From the IMG/VR virus record IMGVR_UViG_3300031646_000017, positions 1-25,487 of that record: a stretch of 25,487 nt of DNA; one strand, written 5' to 3'. The first letter of the stretch is position 1; every line of letters starts with the position of its first letter. A model generated the notes under the pieces. It was not told the DNA's origin and searched no databases. It was given only the letters and a program-made list of their open reading frames with translations. The translations under genes were made by a program, and so were the position numbers. Below, one piece after another: positions 1-7,597 of the stretch. This DNA is from a virus.

Positions 1-380
1 TAAAATATTTCCAGGCCATCATTATCGACCTGGATGATATGGGAAACGTAGTCGGTGGCTTGTTCTGCCATCGCTACATCATCGGCAGTTTTGGGGACAA
101 ATTCGACAGGCTTAGAGGAGCCGAAAAATACTCGCATCATTGATGGCAACACCGCCATCGTGGCGTCACGCACATCTCGAGAGACTACCTGGGACCGACC
201 GACAACCTCATTACCGAATGGTTCACCACGATAGAATTTCGTGGACTCGGCCCGGATAGGGCTGATTTCGTCATCGATATAATCGATAGCGTCTTCAATG
301 GACTGACGAACAGAGCTCTGCAGCTCTTCGTCAGACATCCCTACGCCAGCTTCTGTTTCAGCTTCGTCTATGTATGCCAA
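1..380 (-). CDS. Portal protein, P22-type (N-terminal part, cut by window edge)
   Basis: This is the N-terminal ~126 residues of a portal, the dodecameric ring at the capsid vertex through which DNA is packaged and ejected. The translation contains a stretch typical of P22-like portals: FYRGEPFGNEVVGRSQVVSR, then RDV, a leucine/methionine-rich LPSMMRVFFGS, and VEFVPKTADDVAMAEQATDY. The frame is open to the left edge. Upstream it is closed by a TAG at about 425. I chose the TTG at 378-380 because homologous portals have an acidic helix (here AYIDEAETEAG) ahead of the first ATG (336-338), and because it lies about 30 bases downstream of a promoter-like element. The GGAG at 394-397 is rather far from the TTG, so the ATG start remains possible. 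Position directly after the large terminase is the usual packaging order. Confidence 0.88.
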   Translation of the reverse strand, partial: MAYIDEAETEAGVGMSDEELQSSVRQSIEDAIDYIDDEISPIRAESTKFYRGEPFGNEVVGRSQVVSRDVRDATMAVLPSMMRVFFGSSKPVEFVPKTADDVAMAEQATDYVSHIIQVDNDGLEIF

Positions 381-416
381 GGATCGTGCTTCGCTCCAAT
401 ACCCTGCCCCGAGAAT

Positions 417-446
417 AAGATACTATTTTTAATTGAGGTCTGTCAA
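417..446 (-). promoter_or_regulatory. Putative sigma70-like promoter ahead of the portal gene
   Basis: On the minus strand a perfect TTGACA (complement of 441-446) is followed after 18 bases by TATCTT (complement of 417-422), which matches the -10 consensus at 4 of 6 positions. Transcription would begin near 410, leaving a short leader before the TTG at 380. It lies in the 176-base gap (381-556) between large terminase and portal, the only sizeable gap between TerL and the left edge. That gap otherwise shows only very short open frames and no clear terminator. Confidence 0.45.
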
Positions 447-556
447 AAATTGGCTAGGTTAGGGCCGCCAGGCTTCCGGGGACAGAGATGGAAGATTTAA
501 CCCTGTGGTCATTTAAGCTGCGCCGTAGAAACCCACTTCCCACTGGCGTCAGCACC

Positions 557-1942
557 CTAAATTACTCCAGCCAAATTCCTTTTCAACTTACCGACACGCC
601 TCGAGCTCCGGCCGCCCATAGCTGTGCCGGCATCACTCGCAAAGGTTAACACAAATGCGTCTGCACTATCCGGTGACGCTACTCCTCTCTTTTTGAGATC
701 GCGTTTGCTCTCAATTTTTACGCGACCGCTCGAAGTATAACTATAACGCACGGTGGACAGTTCAGCTTTCAGATTCGGATCTTGGGGCAGTCGAACGTCT
801 CGACCTTCCAGCCAGGCCTTAGCTTTATACCACAGCTCCGATCTCAGGTTCATGTATTGCGTTCCCATCGCTGGACTCTCCGCGACATTGATTCCGTAGG
901 CCGGCAATCCGAGTTCACGCAATCGGTCCACGACTCCGGCCCCTAATCCGATTGAATCGACAAAGATCTCTAAAGGCTTGTCATCGGTTGAATCGTATTC
1001 AGCTTTCACTGCCCCGGTTAGCTGCATCGTGTCCAGGTTGCGCCATAGCCGGATCGGTTCCGTAATCGCATTGCCTTTACGTTTACACAGAGCTGAGGCG
1101 TCAGCACCGAATCGTGCAACATCGACACCCCACACACTCGGCCCGTATTGGACCGGTGCAACGTCTCGACTGATCGCTTGCGTGATTAATTCCTGGGCAA
1201 TAACTGTATCATCATCGCCTCTAGGGAACTCGCCCAACACTCGCACTCGATAGACATTGGATTCTTCGCCGTAACGGACTCGGCACTCTTCGATATATTC
1301 CTTGGATACTCGAGTCGTATCCTCACACGACACATGAAATGTTTTCCAGCGTTTGCTCAGTTTGTGAAACGTGTCATAAAAATATCCCGAGCTCCTGACC
1401 GGGTTGCCGGCTAGGACCATTGACGCATGGTGGGCAGACATCGAGCCACCAGCAGCCTCATACACCTGTTCAGGGACACCACTCGCTTCATCACATATCA
1501 GCAGCACACTGTCGGCGTGGACACCTTGCAGGGCATCGGGTTGTTCAGCTCTCGAAGTTTTTGCAGATATGAAGTTGCGTTCTGGGTCCGCGATCAATTC
1601 GATGCGGTCTGCTTTCACGTTGAACATATCTCGGTAGCCGGTAGGAGCCTGTTTCAGCCATGCTTTCGTTTCCGGCAGCAATGCATCTTGCAGTTGTGCC
1701 GAGGTCGGTGCAGTCATTACGACCTTCGCGTGGTAGTGTGTCGAGATCCACCACAGTGCGAGCCAAGAGAGGCAACTTGTCTTACCAACGCCGTGACCTG
1801 AGCGAATGCTTACTCCTCGAGCTCCGGAGGCTACGGCAATCATAACTTCTTGCTGCCATCTATCTGGCTTGGCTTTCAGAATGCCTTCAACAAACAGAAC
1901 CGGATCTTCACGCATCAGAATGAGCTGGTCGGTGTAGCCCAT
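557..1942 (-). CDS. Terminase large subunit (ATPase/nuclease)
   Basis: This is the DNA-packaging motor: it pumps DNA through the portal and cuts it to headful length. Residue numbers count from the ATG at 1942. The ATPase half has Walker A SGHGVGKT (48-55) and Walker B LLICDEAS with the D151-E152 pair. The RNase H-like nuclease half has acidic residues in WGVDVARFG (D274), IFVDSIGLG (D329) and SPDSADAF (D425, D428). At 461 residues it has normal length and appears intact. The frame stays open upstream to an ATG at 2014, but that would overlap the preceding gene by 71 bases. The ATG at 1942 begins one base after the upstream stop (TAG-G-ATG) and gives the usual family N-terminus DPVLFVEGILKAKPDRWQ. 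Translation is probably coupled to the gene before it. Confidence 0.95.
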   Translation of the reverse strand: MGYTDQLILMREDPVLFVEGILKAKPDRWQQEVMIAVASGARGVSIRSGHGVGKTSCLSWLALWWISTHYHAKVVMTAPTSAQLQDALLPETKAWLKQAPTGYRDMFNVKADRIELIADPERNFISAKTSRAEQPDALQGVHADSVLLICDEASGVPEQVYEAAGGSMSAHHASMVLAGNPVRSSGYFYDTFHKLSKRWKTFHVSCEDTTRVSKEYIEECRVRYGEESNVYRVRVLGEFPRGDDDTVIAQELITQAISRDVAPVQYGPSVWGVDVARFGADASALCKRKGNAITEPIRLWRNLDTMQLTGAVKAEYDSTDDKPLEIFVDSIGLGAGVVDRLRELGLPAYGINVAESPAMGTQYMNLRSELWYKAKAWLEGRDVRLPQDPNLKAELSTVRYSYTSSGRVKIESKRDLKKRGVASPDSADAFVLTFASDAGTAMGGRSSRRVGKLKRNLAGVI

Positions 1943-1943
1943 C

Positions 1944-4712
1944 CTATCTTCTTGGGAGCAGTGGTGGCCCAATGGGTGGCTGGAGCAATCCTCTTTGCTG
2001 ATTCTGCTCCTCATCGTCCAGTTGGCGAGCTACTGCACTCGTACCTAGCAGTCCTGGTCCAGTGGCACTATACAACCTTTGTCCCTCTTGTCCCACTTTT
2101 GCTCGCATCTCAGGCGTAATCGCAAACGACTGGTTGGTCATAACTCCAGATTCGGGAGAAGTTTTCAAATGTCCGAGGATTCTGTCCTCATACCTTTTAA
2201 GTGTTCTAAGTTCAGTGGGACTAGCCAATGCTATCCCATCAGCGCCGGGCCTAGCCAATGCTATCCCATCAGCGCTTGTTCCTCCGCTTACTTCCGCAAA
2301 TTCTATCCAGCGTCTGACGAGCGGATCGTCTGCTAACCCTAATTCACTAGCACCTTGTTTAAGCTGGGCCAGGGTTAAATCTTCGGCCCCGTCAGATATG
2401 CGCCCCGATATCGACACACCCTCAATTTCAATACCACCCACTTGGTTGCCATATTTGTTTGTCATTCTCGGAATGATCCTGTCGTAAAAGCCTATCATGC
2501 CTTCGCCACCAACCTCCAGATCCTCGCCTTCAATGCTACGAAACTGTGTCTGTTCCGCCGGAGCTTCGTTTAGCTCTGTGACACGCCTTTCCGCATCGGC
2601 CCGAGTTGAGTGGGACGAGTTCATCCAGCGATCCTGCCCACCCCTCGATTCAAAAACCCTAAAATCTGGCTCTTGGGTAGCCGGGTGGAATGATTCATCG
2701 ATCCAATATTCTATAGATTCGCTGGGTTCTGCTGATAGCAAGCGTTCGGCTGGCTCTTTACCGATATAGTCGGGCAACTGCTCCGGGGTGATGCCAGTTT
2801 CTGAGACGATTGTTTCACCATCCAAGCCATGCGCCTCCAGTTTGCCGGTATTTGGATCGTAATCAATACTTGTAACGTGCTTTCGCAGATCATACAGCTC
2901 AGAGGCTTGCTGACCGCTTGCCCAAGCTACCCTGTCGTAGCCACCATCAACGCCTTCCTGGATCGCTCTTTTCATAGCGAGCTCGGACCATTCGTCAACA
3001 TTTTGGTATGGACCTTGAGGGATCTGACGATCTAATGCATTTCTTGCAAGTATCGCTGCACTATGGCGTTTGTCTGCAGCACTTAGCTTGTTTTGTATTA
3101 TGAACCACTTTTCGCTTTCACCAGGAGGTGCGTTTATATAATTTTTGCCAGCTTGATTAAGATTCACGCCATGTGTTTCCTGCAAAGCCTCTAGCGCTTC
3201 ATCGGCAGCACGAACTTCATCATCTAATGCTCGGGCCTCCTGTGCGTCAACATACCCCCGGTCACGGCCTTTTTGATGCCAGTCGCTTTGGATCTCCTCG
3301 ATGAACAGCACTTTCTCAGGCTCGCCAGTCTTCGGACTGATTACAGTCCTGTCGCTCATACGCAGATGAACGAGTACGTTAGGTTCGGACCAGTGTGAGT
3401 TTGTGAACTCGGCTGTGCGAGGGAAGGCATTAATCTGTTCAGTAAGGGCATCGTATTTTACTTGTATCTCTGAAGGCATCGATGCAGTACCATCGTACCC
3501 CATTCCTAATTCCTTACGTGCTTTCATTAGGCGGTCGATTTTTTGTTGCCCCTGCGGCTCCAACTGGATCGTGAGTTCCCGGTAATTTTCGCTCGGGCCT
3601 TCAATTCTCGTATCGCTACCACCGAACTTGGGAGTTCCGGGACCGCCGACACCGGCGAGTTCTTCTTGGGCGAGAGTCACCTCATGAACTTCGTCCCACA
3701 AACCTCTTGCTAGTTCTTCATTTCCACGTTGTCGAGCCTGGTGGGCTTGTCTTTCCAGATCTTGTATCTCAGTCACAAACTCATCTTCATTCCAATGCTC
3801 ATATTCGCCACCTGGGCCGGTTCTTTGCTGTGTTCGCCATGTCTCTTTCAGCTTGATGCCGTTGTCGGCCATGTGTTGCTGCAATTCTGCACGGGTAAAC
3901 TTTCTGTCCGGGTTCTCGCCCAACAGCTTAGTAACTCCTGTCCATTCCATCTCACCTTCTGGGATGCCACCCGGTGCTTTTTTTAGCGTGGCAAGCCACT
4001 GTGAGCCTGTTGCTTTGCCCTGTTGTGTATCCAAGAAAAACTTCTCGAGGCGTGAATTGCTTACCGCATCCAAACCACTTCGAGAGGCTTTGATTGCAGC
4101 CCGAGTTGATGCCACGAACGGAACGGCTGCCAGACCGAAACCTGGCACGGCCGAGCCTAGTTCGAGTAGTCCCAATTTTGTGCTGCCCTCCGGGTCGGCC
4201 AATTCACGCACACCCCTTGTTGCTGCCGCTGCATCGGATATTAGACCGGCGGTGACTTCACTAGCCATCATTCCACCGAATCCGCCAGCTTTGCCGGCAC
4301 CAGTCTCTGGGGCTCGAGGCGACCAGGGCTGATCGATAAGGTCTGTAATCCAGCCACCGGGTCCACCGACCGATTCTGCGCCTAGTGTGCGAGCGAGATC
4401 AAGCAAGCCACGCGGAGTTTCACGGGCCAAACCTCTGCCGAAATCTCCTACCATACGAGGCACCGAATAACGGAGGTGGTCGAGAATCTTTTTTTTACGC
4501 GATGGTTGTGGCCCGATCCACGGGTAGCCTGGCATACCAGCCATCGCACGTTGCCGGTTGGTTTCTTGTGCCATAGCGAGTGGGTCCATCTGTCCCACAG
4601 GACTTTCGGCCCATTGCTCTGCGTCTCCCAACAATGAAGGTGGCCGTCTGCCTCCGGGTGGTGGTGGGTTTTGATTTAGCAACCCGTCAACGTGTCCAGG
4701 AATATGTGGCAT
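1944..4712 (-). CDS. Large polyvalent-protein-like phage protein, function unknown (922 aa)
   Basis: A 922-residue protein in the packaging operon. The N-terminus is proline/glycine-rich with a basic patch SRKKK near residue 71. Next come small-residue-rich, weakly hydrophobic stretches (about 125-215), then a long charged part. Several blocks resemble the phage polyvalent proteins, large multidomain proteins thought to enter the host with the DNA: EPNVLVHLRMSDR and VLFIEEIQSDWHQKGRDRG (about 445-485), MKRAIQEGVDGGYDRVAWASG (about 575-600, shown in part), FYDRIIPRMTNKYGNQVGG (about 740-757) and a closing SFAITPEMRAKVGQEGQRLY (about 861-880). I recognise the pattern from memory and cannot assign an enzymatic activity. 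It starts 6 bases after the 533-aa gene and ends 1 base before TerL. A 10-residue tandem duplication lies near residue 820. Confidence 0.8.
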   Translation of the reverse strand: MPHIPGHVDGLLNQNPPPPGGRRPPSLLGDAEQWAESPVGQMDPLAMAQETNRQRAMAGMPGYPWIGPQPSRKKKILDHLRYSVPRMVGDFGRGLARETPRGLLDLARTLGAESVGGPGGWITDLIDQPWSPRAPETGAGKAGGFGGMMASEVTAGLISDAAAATRGVRELADPEGSTKLGLLELGSAVPGFGLAAVPFVASTRAAIKASRSGLDAVSNSRLEKFFLDTQQGKATGSQWLATLKKAPGGIPEGEMEWTGVTKLLGENPDRKFTRAELQQHMADNGIKLKETWRTQQRTGPGGEYEHWNEDEFVTEIQDLERQAHQARQRGNEELARGLWDEVHEVTLAQEELAGVGGPGTPKFGGSDTRIEGPSENYRELTIQLEPQGQQKIDRLMKARKELGMGYDGTASMPSEIQVKYDALTEQINAFPRTAEFTNSHWSEPNVLVHLRMSDRTVISPKTGEPEKVLFIEEIQSDWHQKGRDRGYVDAQEARALDDEVRAADEALEALQETHGVNLNQAGKNYINAPPGESEKWFIIQNKLSAADKRHSAAILARNALDRQIPQGPYQNVDEWSELAMKRAIQEGVDGGYDRVAWASGQQASELYDLRKHVTSIDYDPNTGKLEAHGLDGETIVSETGITPEQLPDYIGKEPAERLLSAEPSESIEYWIDESFHPATQEPDFRVFESRGGQDRWMNSSHSTRADAERRVTELNEAPAEQTQFRSIEGEDLEVGGEGMIGFYDRIIPRMTNKYGNQVGGIEIEGVSISGRISDGAEDLTLAQLKQGASELGLADDPLVRRWIEFAEVSGGTSADGIALARPGADGIALASPTELRTLKRYEDRILGHLKTSPESGVMTNQSFAITPEMRAKVGQEGQRLYSATGPGLLGTSAVARQLDDEEQNQQRGLLQPPIGPPLLPRR
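2221..2275. repeat. 30-bp tandem duplication inside the 922-aa gene
   Basis: The 25-base block at 2221-2245 recurs without change at 2251-2275, a period of 30 bases, or 10 residues. It encodes ADGIALARPG followed by ADGIALASPT, so the frame is kept. Perfect identity of the two blocks suggests a recent duplication. Confidence 0.9.
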
Positions 4713-4718
4713 CTAGTC

Positions 4719-6320
4719 TTATCGCATCCAGGGTGCGGCATTCAGTGACTGAGGTAGGAAGCGTTTGCCTTCTCTCATCTCCTGAAAGTATTGCAGCAGT
4801 CCTTCGGCCGTGTCGTCATAGCCGCCAGCTATGCCGAACTCATCAATGTTCCCAAAGCCTAAATTGGAGATCTGGTTCGCCTCTCTGATAGCTCGTTCCG
4901 TTATACTTTGGAACGTACCCGGTGGCGTTTCGGGTATAGAAATCCCTAGAACCCTGCCACCTTCCCACCTAGCTCCTTGAGCTGACGAACCTGTAGGCAA
5001 TCCATGTTTTTTGGCAGACCGAACGTATGGCCTCGAGAAATTTTGGTATGATGGCGCGTTTGGCGTCAGCAATCCCGTTCCTTTCTCATTGAAAAAATAA
5101 TCATTTTTACTGAATTTTGATGTATCGAATATATCCGGCACCCCCCCTCGATACGGGGTTGGCAGTCCTAGGGCTGCTTTTCGCAGTTCTGGGATTCGCT
5201 GGATTATCCAGTTGGCGCTTCCACCCTCATGCACATCCATAGGGACGTTTCCTCCGGCCAGATTAACGTCTAGACTTCCCTTGCCGCTTAGTGCATTATC
5301 GAACGAAGGAGTTTTCCAACTCCCTGCCCCGGGGGATGGCGATCCATCTGCCATCGGAGCGAGCCAGCCTCTATCGGCCTGTCTGCGCCCTGTCTCAAGC
5401 ATCGTTTCTAACCCATACGGGCTACGGAACAATGCATTCGGATAGATCGACCTATAAATTTTTTGAGCTTCTTTTATCGAAATGTTGTTTTGTCGTGCAA
5501 AGTTAACGATTGACGTTTTCATCAGTTGAAGGTCTACTGGCGATCTAGGAGAAGTCGCGGCGCCTATGATATTAAATTCATCAAAACTCATGCCGGGAGA
5601 ATTTTCTGGCATTCTTTCCAGTATGCCTCCGGTCTCATACCACTTTTCACCACCGACATCGATGCCGGCCTCTACTTGTTCATCTATGAGGTCTTGAACT
5701 TTTTCGCTATTTGCCCACCGCTCACTGAGCTCGGTGGGTTTTGTTCGTGGTGTCGGCGCGATGGGATTCGGCTGATCGGGGTGAGGAAGGCGTGTGCCTT
5801 CAATCTTCGGAGCGTTGCGTCTAAATAATTTTATGCTTCCGACCAGCTCTTTCAGCGAAGCGCCGGCGATAGGCAGGCCCAGGCCGGCTGTAGCCCACAT
5901 CGCCCTGGGCAAATCTTTGTCCTCGATAGCGGCGATTAGGTCTACAAGGTCGATTGCCATGTCCGGACCAGGAATCATTCCAAATCCTATGAGGGCTCCT
6001 GTCTCCTCTAGTGTCTCGGGCTCGACTAATCTTCGCAGTTGGCGCCACAACGTGTCATCGTCCGGGTCTTGTTCTTGAGCTCGGTGAGGGAAGTCTGGAT
6101 CTGGTAGTGATTCCAGCAATCCGGGCGCCTGTTCCGGGAATGCGTAGCCCTCTTTCAGTGGCCCAAACTGGGGTTCTTCTTCTCCCCCGTATGCCAGTGT
6201 CAGTTCGAGTGGGGCTCCTTCAGTCGGATACTCATGTGGTATGCCCTGATACGACATCCAGCCTTCTTTTGGCAAAGCCATCGTAGGATCAAAACCTTGG
6301 TGTGGTCTGCCTTGGTGCAT
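4719..6320 (-). CDS. Phage protein of unknown function with a helical hydrophobic segment (533 aa)
   Basis: I do not recognise a named family. The N-terminal ~100 residues are rich in proline, glycine and acidic residues. A long small-residue and hydrophobic segment follows (about 105-165) with LIGFGMIPGPDMAIDLVDLI and AMWATAGLGLPIAGASLKEL. It recalls the amphipathic segments before toxin or ejected-protein domains, and could insert into membrane. The middle holds GAATSPRSPVDLQLMKTSIV near residue 250. The C-terminal half is rich in glycine, asparagine and aromatic residues, without motifs I can name. Its start overlaps the stop of the 55-aa gene (TAATG) and its stop lies 6 bases before the 922-aa gene, so it is co-translated with packaging genes. 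The pairing suggests a virion or injected protein, which is inference. Confidence 0.75.
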   Translation of the reverse strand: MHQGRPHQGFDPTMALPKEGWMSYQGIPHEYPTEGAPLELTLAYGGEEEPQFGPLKEGYAFPEQAPGLLESLPDPDFPHRAQEQDPDDDTLWRQLRRLVEPETLEETGALIGFGMIPGPDMAIDLVDLIAAIEDKDLPRAMWATAGLGLPIAGASLKELVGSIKLFRRNAPKIEGTRLPHPDQPNPIAPTPRTKPTELSERWANSEKVQDLIDEQVEAGIDVGGEKWYETGGILERMPENSPGMSFDEFNIIGAATSPRSPVDLQLMKTSIVNFARQNNISIKEAQKIYRSIYPNALFRSPYGLETMLETGRRQADRGWLAPMADGSPSPGAGSWKTPSFDNALSGKGSLDVNLAGGNVPMDVHEGGSANWIIQRIPELRKAALGLPTPYRGGVPDIFDTSKFSKNDYFFNEKGTGLLTPNAPSYQNFSRPYVRSAKKHGLPTGSSAQGARWEGGRVLGISIPETPPGTFQSITERAIREANQISNLGFGNIDEFGIAGGYDDTAEGLLQYFQEMREGKRFLPQSLNAAPWMR

Positions 6321-6487
6321 TATCGGTAGCCTTTCCTGGCCTTACGCCGGTGTGAGGCATCGCCGACATTCATCTTCAGGGCTTTCAAGTGGGCGAGCGC
6401 TGCACTGCGATTCTTGTGGACCTTGAGAGGTTTCCAGCCATTAGCGAGTTCCACCTGGACAGTCGTGTCCTTGATGCGGTATGGCAT
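6320..6487 (-). CDS. Small basic phage protein (55 aa)
   Basis: This short frame begins MPYRIKDTTVQVELANGWKP, continues with KSAALAHLKALKMNV-type residues (here NRSAALAHLKALKMNVGD), and ends in a very basic tail (SHRRKARKGYR). Small basic proteins of this layout are common next to packaging genes in podoviruses and siphoviruses; their role is not known to me. The ATG follows the TAG of the 74-aa gene with no gap, and its TAA shares one base with the ATG of the 533-aa gene (TAATG). The exact junctions on both sides and the conserved-looking sequence make it a real gene despite its length. The basic tail might bind nucleic acid, which is speculation. Confidence 0.8.
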   Translation of the reverse strand: MPYRIKDTTVQVELANGWKPLKVHKNRSAALAHLKALKMNVGDASHRRKARKGYR

Positions 6488-6712
6488 CTAAGCTGTGTAG
6501 TCTCCGAATCCAGATGTGCCGGCCTGTGTAGGTCGCTTGGTCATTCCGAGCATCCTCTTCAGACGTTGTCCCTGGCGAGGGTTGGTCACCCGAGACATTG
6601 CGTCAGTAATCGCTGTCCGTTCGTTGCCAGGCACTTGAGACGCCTGAGCTTGACGGGCTGCAGCCATCCCAGCCGGGGTGTACGGAAATTTCCTTCCAGC
6701 GACATTAGGCAT
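6488..6712 (-). CDS. Small conserved phage protein (74 aa)
   Basis: Starts MPNVAGRKFPYTPAGMAAAR, a beginning I associate with small phage proteins of unknown function found near packaging or structural genes (pattern MPxVGxRKFPYTxxG). The rest is basic and polar (RQGQRLKRMLGMTKRP) with no membrane segment. It has a good ribosome site (GAGG about 9 bases ahead of the ATG) and is the first gene after the promoter-like element at 6756-6785, so it probably opens the packaging operon. Its stop codon is directly followed by the ATG of the 55-aa gene. Confidence 0.82.
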   Translation of the reverse strand: MPNVAGRKFPYTPAGMAAARQAQASQVPGNERTAITDAMSRVTNPRQGQRLKRMLGMTKRPTQAGTSGFGDYTA

Positions 6713-6755
6713 ACGAGTTCCTCTTCTCAGATCACAGACGAATTACCCACCACCT

Positions 6756-6785
6756 ACTATGCCACAATATGTGGCGTTTCGTCAA
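6756..6785 (-). promoter_or_regulatory. Putative promoter of the packaging operon with an embedded palindrome
   Basis: On the minus strand TTGACG (complement of 6780-6785) is followed after 18 bases by CATAGT (complement of 6756-6761). The bases TGG just ahead of it form an extended -10 element. The spacer holds a perfect 15-base palindrome, GCCACA-TAT-TGTGGC on the minus strand (6761-6775), placed where a bound regulator would cover the promoter. Start of transcription would be near 6749, with a leader of about 36 bases before the 74-aa gene. Confidence 0.5.
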
Positions 6786-6807
6786 ATCGTGAGCCAGCGG
6801 CACGGGT

Positions 6808-6885
6808 GGAACAAGCACTATTGGGTTAACTCCATTAGAGAGTAGATATAGGAGTAAAGCATATTAACCCTGTTCCGCTTGTTCC
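6808..6885. terminator. Nested inverted repeat after the 83-aa gene (possible terminator or structured element)
   Basis: Three nested arms pair across this segment: GGAACAAGC (6808-6816) with GCTTGTTCC (6877-6885), GGGTTAA (6823-6829) with TTAACCC (6864-6870), and ACTCC (6829-6833) with GGAGT (6851-6855). It starts two bases beyond the stop codon of the 83-aa gene and lies upstream of the packaging promoter, where a terminator would insulate the two operons. There is no run of T after it on either strand, so it is not a standard intrinsic terminator. Confidence 0.4.
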
Positions 6886-6887
6886 GT

Positions 6888-7139
6888 TCATTCGTCTTCG
6901 CAAAGATCCTCGATGGTTTCAAACTCTTCCGCATCTAAGAAAATCGGCTGGCTCTGATCCACCTGGGCACACATAATATTTTCCATGCAGCTTCTCGCAT
7001 CGTGATAGTTAATGCCGTCTTTTTTTATCAGTATCTCGATACATTTGTTTACACTGTAGACCAGCCTGGACTCTTGAACGGCAACGTCATAGGTCTTCCC
7101 GATAACTGCCTTGTCAAATCCGTCAGCTTTCAACATCAC
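6888..7139 (-). CDS. Small phage protein with ADGFDxAVIG motif (83 aa)
   Basis: The protein begins MMLKADGFDKAVIGKTYDVA and continues RLVYSVNKCIEILIKKDGIN and an acidic tail (FETIEDLCEDE). I recognise the layout (ADGFD, then IG, then VYS and a helix with a repeated acidic/hydrophobic pattern) from small hypothetical proteins in many environmental phages, but no function is known to me. Start at the first of two adjacent ATGs is supported by a strong GGGAGG about 6 bases upstream. It stands alone between two regulatory-looking gaps: the repeat cluster at 7200-7357 upstream and the nested inverted repeat downstream. Confidence 0.8.
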   Translation of the reverse strand: MMLKADGFDKAVIGKTYDVAVQESRLVYSVNKCIEILIKKDGINYHDARSCMENIMCAQVDQSQPIFLDAEEFETIEDLCEDE

Positions 7140-7199
7140 TGCCTCCCGTAGTTTATTTAGTTTTTTAATACTTACTTAGTTACTATTGTCTCGTTGCCC

Positions 7200-7357
7200 T
7201 GTCTTGACCCCTGTCCCGTGAGGTGTCTTTTTAGGTGTCTAGACCCTAGTTCCTGGAAACCCTGAAAGCCTTATAAACACTGCCTTCCTACTACCCTGGA
7301 AGGTGTCTAGAAGTATGCCATTTAAGGTGTCTAGAAAGGTGTCTTGACCCCCTGTCC
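7200..7357. repeat. Cluster of GGTGTCT-type direct repeats (iteron-like)
   Basis: The 224-base gap 7140-7363 holds no convincing gene. AGGTGTCTAGA occurs exactly at 7233-7243, 7301-7311 and 7325-7335, with AGGTGTCT at 7221-7228 and AGGTGTCTTGA at 7337-7347. The cluster is bounded by a longer direct repeat, TGTCTTGACCCCTGTCC at 7200-7216 and the same with one extra C at 7340-7357. The core GTCTAGAC at 7236-7243 plus the next base is itself palindromic. Such spacing suggests multiple protein-binding sites, for example an origin or a regulator array. No clear promoter was seen. Confidence 0.75.
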
Positions 7358-7363
7358 GCGAGA

Positions 7364-7597
7364 TTAGGTATTTTGGTCCATCTTTTCGAGCTGATTTTTG
7401 GTCAACTTTATACCCTGATCTTGTAACCAATTTTGGACCGATTCGGCCGTTAAGCAGCTCTTCGTAGTGGCAATATCCCTGAGAGTAGCCATCACTACCT
7501 GGAGCAACTTACGATGTGGGTCACCGACATGATAAAACTTGACCCGGCCCTGGAGCTTGTCCGCTAAATCTAAAACTTCTGCTTTGCTTACTGCCAT
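7364..7597 (-). CDS. Small hypothetical phage protein (77 aa)
   Basis: Begins MAVSKAEVLDLADKLQGRVK and ends with TAESVQNWLQDQGIKLTKNQ and a few more residues. It looks like a compact all-helical protein; the last third could be a helix-turn-helix-like pair, but no recognition motif is clear. No family was recognised. Its start overlaps the end of the 122-aa gene by 10 bases, so it appears to be the last gene of the long overlapping operon that begins at 14781. Its stop is directly followed by the repeat cluster. Confidence 0.7.
   Translation of the reverse strand: MAVSKAEVLDLADKLQGRVKFYHVGDPHRKLLQVVMATLRDIATTKSCLTAESVQNWLQDQGIKLTKNQLEKMDQNT

Noticed and set aside
1943-2014. 24-residue N-terminal extension of the large terminase
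   Set aside because: Would overlap the preceding gene by 71 bases and does not resemble the family N-terminus; ATG at 1942 fits better.
3853-4332. 159-codon plus-strand open frame, and others opposite the 922-aa gene
   Set aside because: Antisense shadow of a gene with recognisable domains; composition reflects the complementary strand only.
7239-7430. 63-codon minus-strand frame across the repeat cluster
   Set aside because: Most of it is the AGGTGTCT repeats and it overlaps the 77-aa gene in another frame; no ribosome site.
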